Shown here one piece after another: positions 13,871-25,100 of a stretch of 64,000 nt of DNA. The translations under genes were made by a program, and so were the position numbers. Under the pieces are notes generated by a model. That model did not search any database, had not been told where the DNA came from, and saw only the letters and a program-made list of their open reading frames with translations. Source of the DNA: Zygnema cylindricum (lineage: Eukaryota > Streptophyta > Zygnematophyceae > Zygnematales > Zygnemataceae); the NCBI GenBank assembly GCA_037447655.1, contig JBBHKE010000653.1, positions 77,493 through 141,492 of the forward strand, written 5' to 3'. Within the stretch, counting starts at the first letter, position 1. Every line of letters starts with the position of its first letter.

Positions 13871-14879
13871 GTCGCTTTCCCATGTGCTAAAGTTGCAGTT
13901 AGTTTCTGTCGTTTTCCTTTATAACTTGGAAAAAAAGGAAAAAATCTGCAGCCGTACCCAAAAATTCAAATTACCACCGTACAAGTTGCGTTCCATTAAA
14001 ACTTTAGCTGTACCGCAGTTTGTCGTCTATTGCGATGCAGTTTATCGTTTAGCGAGTTTCGACCCACTCACGCGAAAGTTTCGCGTCCTTCCAGATCATC
14101 TTCAAACTTTAATAAAATCACCTCGAGAGGTGATTTTAAATAAAGTTCCACGACGTGGGCGAATTTGCATATGATTTCGCACGCGTCGGAGGTTTTTGAC
14201 AAATTTTTCGTCAAAAAAAATCCACTGCACGTTTACAGCCTGTACGTACTTTTTTCCGTGCACATTTTTCCGTACAGAGGCAGTGGAGGGGTCTCGACCA
14301 AGGGACGCCGTTTCGCAAAAGCGAAGTCCATGAAAGCGCCTCTCTCTCTCTCCCTCTCCCACTAACGCGTATATCTCACAATTCTTGCAATAAAAAAAGG
14401 CAAGAAAGGTATCAAATGAAATATTTATGAAAACGATTTCTTTTGACTATCTTTGAGCGTATTTTGATGGCAAGTAGAGTAGGAAAAGACAAAAAACAAC
14501 AATCGGAAAATCATGGCGGAAAGTTTTAGAAATTGTGACGTGGGCGCTGTCATAGTTGAGCGTGACGCGCGTGACGTCACAATGTCACAAACCCTAAACA
14601 TTTGCAATACCTCCACGTCGACAATGTGGCGTGCAGATAAAGCGAAGTGACAGAAACTGTTCAACGTGCGGGTGGACATTTGAAATCGAAATTGAGTGGA
14701 AGTTTCACAACATTATGTGTATCGTTTATGTGTCACGTGTTTCGTACACGTCTACGCTTGTCACTTTTTGAAGTAACAAGTTATTTGCGATTACATCGGA
14801 ATTCTCATAAAGATGTACGGAGAATCTTCGCTAAAAAAAAAGTTACAAGATTAAAGTTTCGGTTACATGGGAAAGTGCC
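13871..14879 (-). mobile_element. TIR DNA element, non-autonomous, related to the 57-61 kb elements
   Basis: The left end CGCTTTCCCATGTG and the right end ACATGGGAAAGTGCC are inverted repeats. The interior, around 14470-14620, is similar in reverse complement to 57540-57700 (both have GTTTAGGGTTTG.TGACATT.TGA.GTCACGC and CCGCCATG.TTTTC.GATT). A strong palindrome at 14113-14136 (TCACCTC then GAGGTGA) recurs at 60781-60799. No transposase ORF, so I regard it as non-autonomous. The target duplication is not clear at this copy. Confidence 0.6.
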
Positions 14880-15055
14880 TTAGTGTCACGTAAAACGTAT
14901 TTTCTACATCCACATTCTTTCGATTATATGTTGGTGACCGCCAATCGGAAGGCCGAAATCATACCTTCGATCGCAACCGTCAGATAAGAAATCTGACACA
15001 CGTGCAAGTGAAAAAAAAATCACACTAAAAGCGTAAACCGTTGCAATGTACAGTA

Positions 15056-15115
15056 CACCGCGAATCGTAATTAGAGTAGTGAAAAAATTAAAGTAAAAAA
15101 ACCAGAAAAAAAAAT
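15056..15115 (+). mobile_element. Isolated MITE terminus (CACCG TIR family)
   Basis: TA followed by CACCGCGAATCGTAATTAG starts at 15056. It is one terminus of the CACCG-TIR MITE family and lies just left of a full-length copy. No matching right end was found nearby. Confidence 0.45.
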
Positions 15116-15131
15116 AGAGTAATGGACGCTA

Positions 15132-15670
15132 CACCGCCAATCGCTATTAGCGTGTAGGTTTCATTAGCGTATACAAATAATTACCGTGGTGTACGCTATT
15201 TAAGAATTTGAAAATTTTGGAAAAAATCATACATTCTAATTGTTTGATTATGGTAATTTGGATCTTTGAAAAAACAAATGTCGGTCGCAAACATGCTTAC
15301 ACTAATATAAGTTTCCGTACAAAATCTGACAAATCGTACACAAATCGTACATTCACACGGTCGAAACGCGGCTGTTGGACGAATATGTGCGAGCGGGATT
15401 TTTTACGACCTGATTTTTTTCCTTTTTAGAACGCACATTCTCATGCGTCCGCGATTACTAAAACTAATTTATTGTAATTTTTAACTTAAAAAGGTACATT
15501 TATGTACGGTCTGACACTGACCGTACACCACTCTATTTAAGAGACAACGTACTGAATATAACCCTAAATAGAATAAAGAAAAAAATAGAATAAACTACGC
15601 TATTTGAGAATAATAAAAAAAAAAAGCGGGACGGGATTAGCGTACACAACGCTAATAGCGATTGGCGGTG
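15132..15670 (+). mobile_element. MITE, 539 bp, CACCG TIR, TA duplication
   Basis: TIRs CACCGCCAATCGCTATTAGCG at both ends are flanked by TA, suggesting a TA target duplication as in Tc1/mariner or Stowaway-type elements. The interior matches, in reverse orientation, the copy at 60067-60601 and more weakly the copy at 58502-59042. A 73-codon ORF (15208-15429) has a homologue in the 60 kb copy, but there is no transposase motif. Confidence 0.8.
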
Positions 15671-16649
15671 TACTGTATAGTAGTTGATGAAATAGACCTT
15701 TTTCAACAATGAACTTAACTCAATTTTTTTTCATTATTCTATATTTGGTTATGTCGGTGATAATTACTTGCGCGCTAATTGTAAAAACTAACTTACGTAG
15801 ACGTACGAAATTTGTCAGTCCGTATATTTCGACGTCAATGTGACGTTGTATAATTTGTCGCGCTGGATGTCAGTTCCCTCTGACAACCGTCAATAGTTAC
15901 ATGTAAATTATACGTATATGCGTAATTAATTACCAATAGTTATTAGCGACGGATTACCAATGTAATTCGTATGTAAACACTATTTCCGTTATGTTTTTTT
16001 CATTTTCATATGACAAGTGTACTTTTAATCTCTAATAGTGTCGCGCTTTGGAGCTTATATTAGAGTAAATTTACTTTAATAAAGACTCTTAACTCTAATT
16101 ACGTTTCTTTCAGACGACGAAGTCACGAAGTCGAAAAACAAACACTTATTACAGTTAATTTTCACTCTAAATGAGTCGCAATTAGGAGATATCTTATTGA
16201 ATAAACATATAGCGACATATTATTGGACAACCACAATTACACGTGGCCATTTTATTAACCGTGGAATCGTGATGCATGTAAAACAACCATAATACACAAA
16301 CCAATTGTCCTTTTGGACTCTTTTCTTGGAGAATTCCGTACATTTAATAACCTGCAACGTTTTTCACAACTGCTTCGTAAAATAATTTGGCGGTAATTTT
16401 TACATATTCTCGCTTCAATTTTTTTATTTTTTTAAAAAGGCGATATTTGGAATTCAAAACCAATTATTAAAATTTATATTTTGATATCACCCTATTTTCA
16501 CAATGGATTGCCGCGTTTTAATGAATTCACGCTTTTATAATTTCTACGTATATATTACACCTTCGGACAAACTATGACATTATCGAAATAGATTTTTGAT
16601 TTATGTATACACCTACATACGACTCTCGTTGTTGACTACACGTCTCTCC
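15671..16649. other. AT-rich stretch without recognised features
   Basis: I see no gene or clear repeat. The stretch is rich in TAATTA-type words and CGTA motifs, like the flanking MITE DNA, and may be decayed element sequence. Confidence 0.4.
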
Positions 16650-16658
16650 TATAAATAG
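16650..16658 (+). promoter_or_regulatory. Possible TATA box of the Glu-rich gene
   Basis: TATAAATAG lies about 340 bp upstream of the Glu-rich ORF. From about 16660 a short coding-like stretch follows in one frame (GVTRRRDITEYLISHHMLWK), ending at a TGA. Motif match only; no other promoter evidence. Confidence 0.3.
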
Positions 16659-16722
16659 TCGCTTATTCTTCAGAATTACGTGGAGATTTACAAGAATTTG
16701 GGGTAACTAGGCGTCGAGATAT

Positions 16723-16994
16723 AACGGAATATCTCATATCCCATCACATGTTGTGGAAGAGGTGATCATAAAGATTAATTTCCTCCCTTAAACATCACTC
16801 AACTCGAAAATCGCCGGCCAAGTGAAGAGAGGGGCGACAAATTAACCAACGTGGAGAGAACGGAATATCTCATATCCCATCACATGTTGTGGAAGAGGTG
16901 ATTATAAAGATGAATTTCCTCCCTTAAACATCACTTAACTCGAAAATCGTCGACCAAGTGAAGAGAGGGGCGACATATTAACCAACGTGGAGAG
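16723..16994 (+). repeat. 136-bp tandem duplication upstream of the Glu-rich ORF
   Basis: Two head-to-tail copies, 16723-16858 and 16859-16994, each starting AACGGAATATCTCATATCCC and ending with CCAACGTGGAGAG. They differ at a handful of bases. The second copy runs directly into the Glu-rich ORF, so the duplication includes the ORF's first codons. Confidence 0.85.
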
Positions 16995-17160
16995 AACGGA
17001 GGAGTCACAAGTAGAGGTACAGAAACATGAAGGGGAGGTGGCGGAAGAGTTAGTGAGGGTAGGGAATGAAAGTGAGGGTGAAACAAATGATAAGTTGTTA
17101 GAGGACCAAAAAGGGGCATCGAATGAGGAAGGAAGTGGAAAAGAGGAGGTTGACGGAGAG

Positions 17161-17800
17161 AGGTTGACAGAGGAAGTGGGTGGAGAAGATGGGGTTTTAA
17201 CGAACGTGGTAGGAGAGGAAAAAGGGGAATCAAATGAGGAGGAAATTGAAAAAGGATTAGAAAAAGAGGTCGTAGGAGAAAGGGTGATAGAGGGAGAGGG
17301 TTTAAAGGAAGGTGTTTTTCCGGGTGAGGTAGGAGAGGAACAAGGGGAATCGGGTGAGGAGGGAAGTGATAATGGGTTAGAAAAGGAGGTTGAAGGAGAA
17401 AGGGTGATAGAGGGAGAGGGTGGAAAAGAAGGGGATTCAACGAATGTGGTAGGAGAGGAAAAAGGGGAATCAAATGAGGAGGAAATCGATAAAGGATTAG
17501 AACATGATGTCGTAGGAGAAAGGGTGATGGAGGGAGAGGGTGTAAAGGAAGGTGTTTTCCCGAGTGTGGTAGGAGAGGAAAAAGACGAACCGGATGTTGA
17601 TGGAAATGATAAAGGATTGGAAAAAGAGGTAGGAGAAGAAAGGGTCGTAGAGGAAAAGGGTGTAAAGGAAGATGTTTTTCCGGGTGAGGTAGGAGAGGAA
17701 AAAGGGTCGGGTGAGGAGGGAAGTGATAATGGGTTAAAAAAGAAGGTTGGAGGAGAAATGGTGATAGAGGAAGAAGGTATAAAGGAGGGTGTGGTAGCAG
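17161..17800 (+). repeat. 120-bp coding tandem repeat (40-residue unit), about five copies
   Basis: The words GTAGGAGAGGAA and AGGGTGATAGAGGGAGAGGG recur every 120 bp, with anchors at 17221, 17341, 17461, 17581 and 17701. The translated unit is about 40 residues of VGEEKGES...EKEVVGERVIEGEG...KEGVF type. The period is a multiple of three, so the frame is kept. The sense strand is almost all purine plus T. Confidence 0.9.
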
Positions 17801-18584
17801 AAGAGGAGGGAAGTGAAAATGATGGCGAACAAAAGCTATGAGGGAAAAAGAAGGTAAAAAAGAAGGGTAGGGTGGTGTCATCCCTTAAAAGATATGACAT
17901 ACAATTAGAGATAGTCCAAGAAGGAAAAAAAAATAAAGGGGAAAAAGATGAGGATTATGTCCCATCGGAGTCCGAGGATGATGAAAGTATTGTGGACGGA
18001 AGCGAACCAACCGATGAGGAAAAATTGCCCGAACAAATTCATCCCACCGACATCGTGGTGACAAAGTTTGTGGGGGAAGCCTCAACCGAGGATGATCAGA
18101 GTTCGGAAAGTTCCGACAAAAGGAAAAAAAAAAATGTTACTGATGATGAGGTTGTCATGCAACCTCCTTCACCGAACCACGAAATAGCACTTGTATTGGC
18201 CCTTCTAGGACAAGGGGGGGCCATTCAATCAGCTCCATACCGTGTAGAGGAGTCGGATTGGTATTTTCCGCCCCCCACCGGGCAGGAGGTAATGGATAGT
18301 TTCCGTCCAAGCGCTGCCCATTACATTCTTGTGGAAGAATGGCCGGAGCATTGGAGGTACGACGAACCGCGGCCAATTGATACATTGAAAAACCCTTTCC
18401 CGAAAATGTTGGATATTCCTCCCAACGTACCGGCTTATCCAACTTGGCTTTTCATAGCGGGAGAAGAAAGAGGGTCGAACTTCAAGTACATCTGACATTT
18501 CCAACCCGATAACCAACAATTCACGTGGATTGTGCGGGAAGATAATGGTTAGTCATCGATGTACCGGAATTACTCTGACATTAC

Positions 18585-19582
18585 TGTTGTTCTACAACCA
18601 CACAGTAGCAGGAGAAGACTCAGCAGCAGTAGTAGTGGATGTAGACCTCTAAAACAGAAGCTATCAAGCACCCTACTCGACAACCAACTTCAAGATGCAA
18701 GAGAATGCAACTCAGTGATCTATGCAGACTCAAATTCTGCATAACAATAGTAAACACAGTGTAGAATCACGCCTCAACTCAATTGATCCAGTCAACCATA
18801 AGATATTCACACTGCAGATTCACAAAAAACTGCCTTAGTTTATTAATATCCCAAGACTTGGATGATCACAATTTGTCTAAGTCCTAAACTATATACTCAC
18901 AGTGAGTATCTACTGGTCACACTAATTTAAGTGACTGTACTACAATACTGTTTTATGCTACGACAAAGTACTAAAACTGTACTTACTATTCTAAGAGTAC
19001 TTCCAAAACCTAATTTTGCCATTTCTCTAAATCTGAATAGTGCGACACTATTTTAAATTAGCTAAACTACAAATCTTTGTTTCCAAATATTTACAAATAT
19101 GAGTCCGTACGTTAAATGTTCTTGGCGCTTAGTCAGCAATTGTCCATGGCATCCGGCTGACTGTTGTCGCATAGTACGAAGCACCTGATGCCGTCCAAGT
19201 GTGTTTCCGTCCAAGTGTGTTTCGTCATCTGTGGTCCCTTCTGTATTACGTTTGTCAATTCGTTATCAATCAACGACTCTTCTTGACTGACCGTACCATA
19301 CTTTTCCATATATGCGGTTTGCAATCCGTTCGTCCGATTCCATCAATCCGCTCGTTAGTCTCTTGACACGTGTAACTGGTCATCTGCGCTACTCCGTAAA
19401 ACCAGCAACATCATTTTCTTGCCGACGCGTGTCCAATTGGCCGTACAATACGCTCTCTTAGTCTTTTATTATTGTAACACTATTTGAGGTAAGTATTACA
19501 GATTTTCACTTCCCAAAATAGTCTAAGTACTTAATTCCTTCTCACAGCTCTATCTACAGAGTAAAGATTTCCAATTTCAACA
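18585..19582. mobile_element. Solo LTR, 998 bp, target duplication ATTAC
   Basis: Starts TGTTG and ends CAACA, flanked by the 5-bp direct repeat ATTAC at 18580-18584 and 19583-19587. No internal retroelement sequence is present, so it is a solo LTR left by recombination. Its sequence differs from the copia LTRs elsewhere in the window. It interrupts the decayed Glu-rich gene. Confidence 0.85.
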
Positions 19583-19749
19583 ATTACCATCCATGGGACC
19601 CTCGATTATACACCGTCCTCCAAAATGCTCGTAAAACCCCCAAACTAAAGGAGTTGAGAAAGACACGCAATAAACTTTTGCAAAAATTTCGCAACCTTGT
19701 ATTTAGGCGAGCTTTTTTATGGGAAGTGTCGAGAGTGGTACCGGAAGAA

Positions 19750-20382
19750 AGGGGGGTAGTGAAACTCGAAGAGGTTTTAAAGGATAGGGGAGAAGAGAAA
19801 TATGTGATTAAAGGTTTAGGGGAGAAGATATATTTATTAGGAATTAAAATAGAAAGTGATAGTGGAAAGAATTCCATGGGAGAGACTGAGGGAAGTTCAG
19901 AAAATGGGGTAATTATCATAGATAAAAATATGAGTACGGAAGATGTAGATCTTATGAGGAACTTAGTGGGGACTAGTGTTTGTTGGGAATATTTGGGTGT
20001 GGATGGATTTGACATCACTACTTAGTGTGATGTGGCTTTTGAAGATGTGCCTGTAAAAGGGTTATCATCCGAGTATATGTTGCAGGTAGGGGATGGGGCT
20101 GGTTGTTTGAATTGCAAGAGGGAAAGTGGATTTAATGTGGATGAAAAAGAAAGGAGGTGGATAAAATCTTTGCTTGGATTTATGAAACAGTGGCATGCAA
20201 AATAAAATGTATGATCGACAAGATGAAATTATTTTTGGTCATCTAATAAACTTTCTTAAATATAAAGGTATTCGCTTGAAGCATCATGAAGGAAAAAGGA
20301 AAAAGGAAAGGAAAAAATATATATATGTATTTGTTGTTTTTGATGGGAGTTCAAAGAAAATTAGACTAGAAAATAAGGGGAG
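19750..20382 (+). pseudogene. 3' fragment of the Gag/RNase-H-remnant copia derivative
   Basis: Homologous to the C-terminal third of the intact derivative at 44469-46352: it shares EVLKDRGEEKY, LLGIKIESDSGKNSMG, MRNLVGTSV and FDITT. A TGG-to-TAG change interrupts the ITTWCD motif at about 20023, and further changes follow. It ends in the polypurine tract AAAATAAGGGGAG at 20370-20382, next to the LTR. The 5' two thirds are missing. Confidence 0.8.
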
Positions 20383-21042
20383 TGTTGGAATTCAAGTATT
20401 TTCTAGGTCTACAGATTGCAAAATAAAAAGCAAATAGTAGATAATGACAGCCTACCTCTAACTCCTCACTCAAGTCCCCACACTTGTCGCGGTCACTGAA
20501 GACTAGAGAAGTTAGCCATGGCTGCCTGTGTTGTCTAGAGAGTGACAGGCAGTTTTTCCATTGGGTTCTCTAAAAGGTAGTTTCACGGAGCCAGGATTTG
20601 ATCCTGGTACCTACCTGGGTCAAACCCGCAGTAACCGGCAACCTTATCCTAATAGTCTAGGTTATGGGATAGACTCTATTGTGTATGATAGTTATATAAA
20701 TAGTTATAATTTGACAAATTCATTTAACGAGAACTATATACATAATGCATAGAAATAGTGTGTAAAGTACGACGTACGGTACCGGCTACGAAATAAATAC
20801 CGCGCATTTTGTTTGACGTCGGAAAGAATACCGCGCAAGTATTTATGACGGCCACGATTGAAATCCAATTTCGATCGGACGGCCGCGAAAGATGTCGAGA
20901 TCACGGAGTAGGATTTTGGCGGTTTGCGATCACCGCCACATCGAGTGACACGTGGCAAAGCTACATTGGATTGCGGCAACTTCGGGGATTACAAAAACGA
21001 ATCCAAATATGACATGTGTTAACATTTTGGCCATGTCGTACT
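20383..21042 (+). repeat. 3' LTR (plus orientation), left part, split by the intact copia
   Basis: Starts TGTTGGAATTCAAGTATTTT and carries the family blocks ACTTGTCGCGGTCACTGAAG and GCCATGGCTGCC. It breaks at 21042, where the intact copia has inserted with duplication GTACT. The LTR resumes at 27498 and is cut again at 27604. Confidence 0.8.
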
Positions 21043-22091
21043 TGAAACTCTGAGACCTCCATAAGTCCTCAGAATGGACAGCTTCCAAGAAGCCTCTAGG
21101 ATAATCCTGACCCCTTTGTGTTTAAGCAAAAATAACTGCCACCCTGGCAGACAAAAACTCTGACCAACTTCACCCCTGTGAAGAAAAGACTCCCCTGAGT
21201 CGATAGCAAAAAGAATCTCTGAATTTGCTCCCCTGAGCAGTAAGTTATGGAGGGTCAAAGTTGACCTTTTGTACAGAAGCTCTCTGGGAGAGGGGGTCCT
21301 ATCTTCTAATTTTTCTAAGTCCTATCTCTCTCACAGACTCTATCTACTGATGTACAGAACCAATCAGAATTGAGTTCCGTACGCAAAAGTACAGCTGCCG
21401 GTGTACTTTATGTACGGACATTGTACGACATGGCCAAAATGTCGACACATGTCAAATCCGGATTCGGTGCCATAATCTCCGGAGTTTCCACAATCCAACG
21501 GAATTTTGCCACGCGTCATCCGATGTGGCGATGGCCACAAACCGCCGAAATCTTCCTCCGCGATTTCGGCGCTAATCCCGGCCGTCCGATTAAATTCGGC
21601 TTTAATCGTAGCCGTAATAAATACATGCGCGGTATTTGTTTCATTTACGAAACAAATGCGCGGTACTGATTTATGTCCGTACCGTAAGTCGTACATTACA
21701 TATTACTGGATCTATGTATCCCGTAATTAATTCTAGTTAAATGGTTTATCGCACGTATACATATTTAAATAATTATCAAACTATATGCTAGGTAACACTA
21801 CCGCTAGATTAAACGGCTAAGGCTACCGGCTACTTCGTGTCTGCCGGCCGGCAGGTACAAGGATCAAATCCTGCCGCCGGCACATACATTTTACTTAAAT
21901 AAATAAACCCTAATATAAAATTCCCGTAAACCTCAGGATAGCCAAGGTAGCCATGGCTCTAGCTTCCTCTCCAATTTCTCAGTGACTGCGACAAGTTTGA
22001 GAGTTGGAGAGAGAAGTTAGAGATAGACTGCCTCGACTTCTATATTTCTTTTCAGACCTAGAAAATACTAATAAAACCATTAGTTTCTACA
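21043..22091 (-). repeat. 3' LTR of the intact copia
   Basis: 1049 bp; in element sense it begins TGTAGAAACTAATGG and ends GAGTTTCA. Near its 3' end it contains a hairpin series with AGGG loops: GCTC stem at 21227-21238, GACTC stem at 21188-21201, CTTCAC stem at 21168-21183, and CTGCCA stem with GGG loop at 21136-21150. Confidence 0.92.
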
Positions 22092-22104
22092 CTCCCCTTA
22101 TTTT
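22092..22104 (-). promoter_or_regulatory. Polypurine tract (plus-strand priming site)
   Basis: AAAATAAGGGGAG in element sense, directly next to the 3' LTR. The same 13-mer precedes the 3' LTRs at 46369-46381 and 55445-55457, and a near-identical form lies at 28816-28828. Confidence 0.85.
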
Positions 22105-25100
22105 CTAGTCAATCTTTAATTTCAGACCACACTTCTCCCTGCAAAAAATTAGCTTAGGGGAAGGCACAGGTTTGGTCATCATATCTGCTACCATCTCACT
22201 ATCTGGTCTGTACTCTAAACTGATTATTTTGTTTTCTACTTTCTCTCTAACAAAGCTGAGTCTGATGTCCATGTGTTTGGCTTTAAAATGGTGTTTAGGA
22301 TTGGCAGAAATAGCGATTGCTGCCTTATTATCACAAAATATTTTCTGCACACCACTCTTAAGGTGACCAAGCTCACCAAGCAAAGACTTGACCCACATCA
22401 ATTCTTTTACAGCAGAGCAAGAGGCCATATACTCAGCCTCCATGGTGGACTGAGCAATAACCTTTTGCTGTTTGCTACTCCAACAGCAAGCCCCATCACC
22501 CACATATAATACATATCCAGAAGTACATCTCCTCATCGGAGCATCACCATAACTGGCATCACTCCAAGTAGTGATGTCAGTATTCTCCCCACCCAAATGC
22601 AACCATAGATCTCTAGTTCCTACCAAGTATCTAAAGACTCTCTTAGCTGCCTCCCAATCCTTCTTAGTGGGAGCATTTAGACTTCTACTCAGCACTCCTA
22701 CAGCTGCAGCTAAATCCGGCCGGGTACAATTCATAAAATAGATTAGACTTCCCACTACTTGCCTGTAAGGAATAGTCTGCATGAACTTCTGTTCTTCAGG
22801 AGATAATTCCTCGTCTAAGACTATGACTCCTTCTTCCTCACTCCCCTCACTTCCCTTCTTCAATTCCATTGGAGTTGTGCAACTATTAGCTTTATCCATT
22901 TGAAATTTTTCAAGCATGTTTCCTATTGCTTCCTTTTGAGTCAATCTTATAATTTTTCTTTTTCGGTCTCTCTCTACTTGAATTCCCAAAATATATTTTG
23001 CTTCCCCCATATCCTTCATTTCAAATCTCCCCTTAAGATCGGTTTTCAGTTTATTAATTTTTTCCATTGATTTACTTAAAACAAGCAAATCATCAACATA
23101 AATTGCAATAAATATAAAACCTTCCTCATCTTCGAAAACATAGATTGAGTGATCTGAGCTGATCCGAATATATCCTAGACCGGTAAGAAACTCATCAAGC
23201 TTCTTATTCCACTGTCGGGGCGCCTGTTTCAAACCATAAAGAGATTTAATCAGCCGGCATACCTTACTCTCCTCTCCTTCTTCCACAAACCCTTCGGGTT
23301 GTCGCATGAAGATCTCCTCTTCCAATTCTCCATGCAAAAAGGCTGTTTTGATGTCCATCTGGTGCACTTCCATGTCTTCCGCCGCTGCTAAACTGAGAAG
23401 TATGCGGACGGAGGGAAATCTGACCACTGGGGCAAAGGTTTCCTCGTAGTCAATTCCTTCCTTTTGTGTAAATCCCTTTGCCACTAATCTGGCCTTGTAG
23501 CGCTCGATTGTGTTATCTGGGTTCAGTTTCAGTTTGAAAACCCACTTACAACCGATTGGTTTTCGGTTAGGTGGACAGTCCACCAGCTCCCAAGTATCGG
23601 CTGCCATGATTGAAGCCATCTCCTCATTGATGGCTGTCTTCCACCGGTTTCTTTCTGGACAAGTCATCGCCTCTCGATAAGTTTGAGGTTCATCTTGATG
23701 AGATAGTTTAGTTACCTTGTTATTAACCTGTTTTTCTTGCAGTCTTTTGCTACTTCTCCTCCCTCCCTCAAAATCTGAGGCCGGAATAGATGGTTCTCGT
23801 GGATTCTTTCGAACAAACTCGGCTTCTCCCCTATCCCTTGATTCCGAATCAATTTCCACCACGTCTTCCGCTTCGAGTAGAGTTGTCACTGGAGTTTCCA
23901 CAGCCGAGTCCTTTTCGGTCTGATTTGTTCCTGCAAGAATGTCATCGTCTCTAAAACCTGGATAGTTAGGAAGCTCAAAGTCATCAGAATTTTCTGACTC
24001 AAATCTGATTTTTACTGACTTTGTATATTTGAAGGGATCCACAGAATTTCCTTCATCTATAACTACTAGATGCTTTACTAAGATTATATCTTCTCTTTTT
24101 AGATCATAAACTCTATATCCTTTAACATCCTCATCATATCCTAATAAGTATCCCGGTTTTCCTTTAGGATCTAGCTTCCAATTGGACCGATCAGTATCTA
24201 GACTGAATACTTGACTGCCGAAAACCTTTAAATGAGATAAGTCTGGTTTCCGGCCTGTCCATCTCTCATAAGGTGTTTGATCTTTTATAGCTGAAGTAAG
24301 AACTCTATTTTTGAGGTAATTAGCACAGTTCATTGCTTCTGCCCAAAACCTTTTTCCTATCTTCTTATCGGACAACATACTTCTAGCACTATCACTTAGT
24401 GTTCTATTTAACCTTTCAGCTACCCCATTCTGTTCAGGATTTTCTGGCACTGTCTTTTGGTGTTGAACCCCATCTTCCCTCAAAAAATCCTCAAACTGGT
24501 TAGAAGTATACTCTCCACCATTGTCACTCCTTACTCTCTTGATTGGAGTTTCATGGAGTTTTTCGCTCCATGCTTTATATTGTCTAAAACAGTCCTCAGC
24601 TTCTGACTTGTTTTTCAAAAAATATACTCGGGAATACCGAGACCAATCATCAGTTATAGTCATCATAAATCTCTTCCCCCCCGGTGAGGGCACTCTAGCC
24701 GGTCCCCAAATATCTGTGTGTACTAGATCTAGAAGTTTTTCTCCCTTGTAGGTGGCTGTTTTTGGAAAGGGTAATCTGTGTGCTTTACCTTGAGCACACC
24801 CACTACAATCACTTATATCATCACTCTCACTGAACTGAATCCCTTCCACCACTCCCATCTTTTTCATCTCTCTTAACTTATCTAGATTCACATGCCCAAG
24901 CCTCTTATGCCACATCATAATATCATGAACACCAGCATAGTAAAGTTTCTTCGTTTCATTACTTAAGATCAGCCTAAACATCCCATGGCTACCTTTCTCA
25001 GCAATGAAATAAACATCCTCCTCAAAACTAGCAGTAAAGACTCCTTCCCTAGTGCTAGTGAAAAAACCCTTATCATCTAATACTGATGTAGAGATAAGGT

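Larger units (their letters stand above)
16987..19750 (+). pseudogene. Decayed Glu-rich repeat gene of unknown function
   Basis: Not recognised. The frame 16987-17841 gives an acidic, Glu/Gly-rich repeat region. One TGA later the same frame continues (17842-18494) with a basic KKKVKKKGR segment resembling a nuclear localisation signal. An acidic linker (DEDYVPSESEDDESIVDG) follows, then a compositionally normal domain containing SDWYFPPPTGQEV, EEWPEHWRYDEPRP and PAYPTWLFIAGEERG. A TGA at about 18493, a frameshift near 18547 and a further stop near 18576 follow. Beyond the solo LTR the reading resumes (HYHPWDPRLYTVLQNARK, then FRNLVFRRAFLWEV) to about 19745, where copia-derived sequence begins. 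It looks like a once-intact protein of some 900 residues. Whether a host gene or transposon cargo is unknown. The start is uncertain: no ATG lies at the beginning of the open frame. Confidence 0.55.

Noticed and set aside
15208-15429. Short ORF conserved between two MITE copies as a gene
   Set aside because: The two elements are similar along their whole length, so the ORF match can follow from DNA similarity alone. The third copy does not obviously keep it and no domain is seen. Mentioned only as part of the MITE.
17841-17871. Programmed stop-codon readthrough between the two halves of the Glu-rich ORF
   Set aside because: One in-frame TGA with coding on both sides would fit readthrough, but further stops, a frameshift and an LTR insertion downstream make ordinary decay more likely.
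16931-17900. Two long minus-strand ORFs (over 310 codons, Pro/Ser/Leu-rich)
   Set aside because: They mirror the purine-rich repeat on the other strand. They overlap each other in different frames and have only repeat-driven composition, with no motif.
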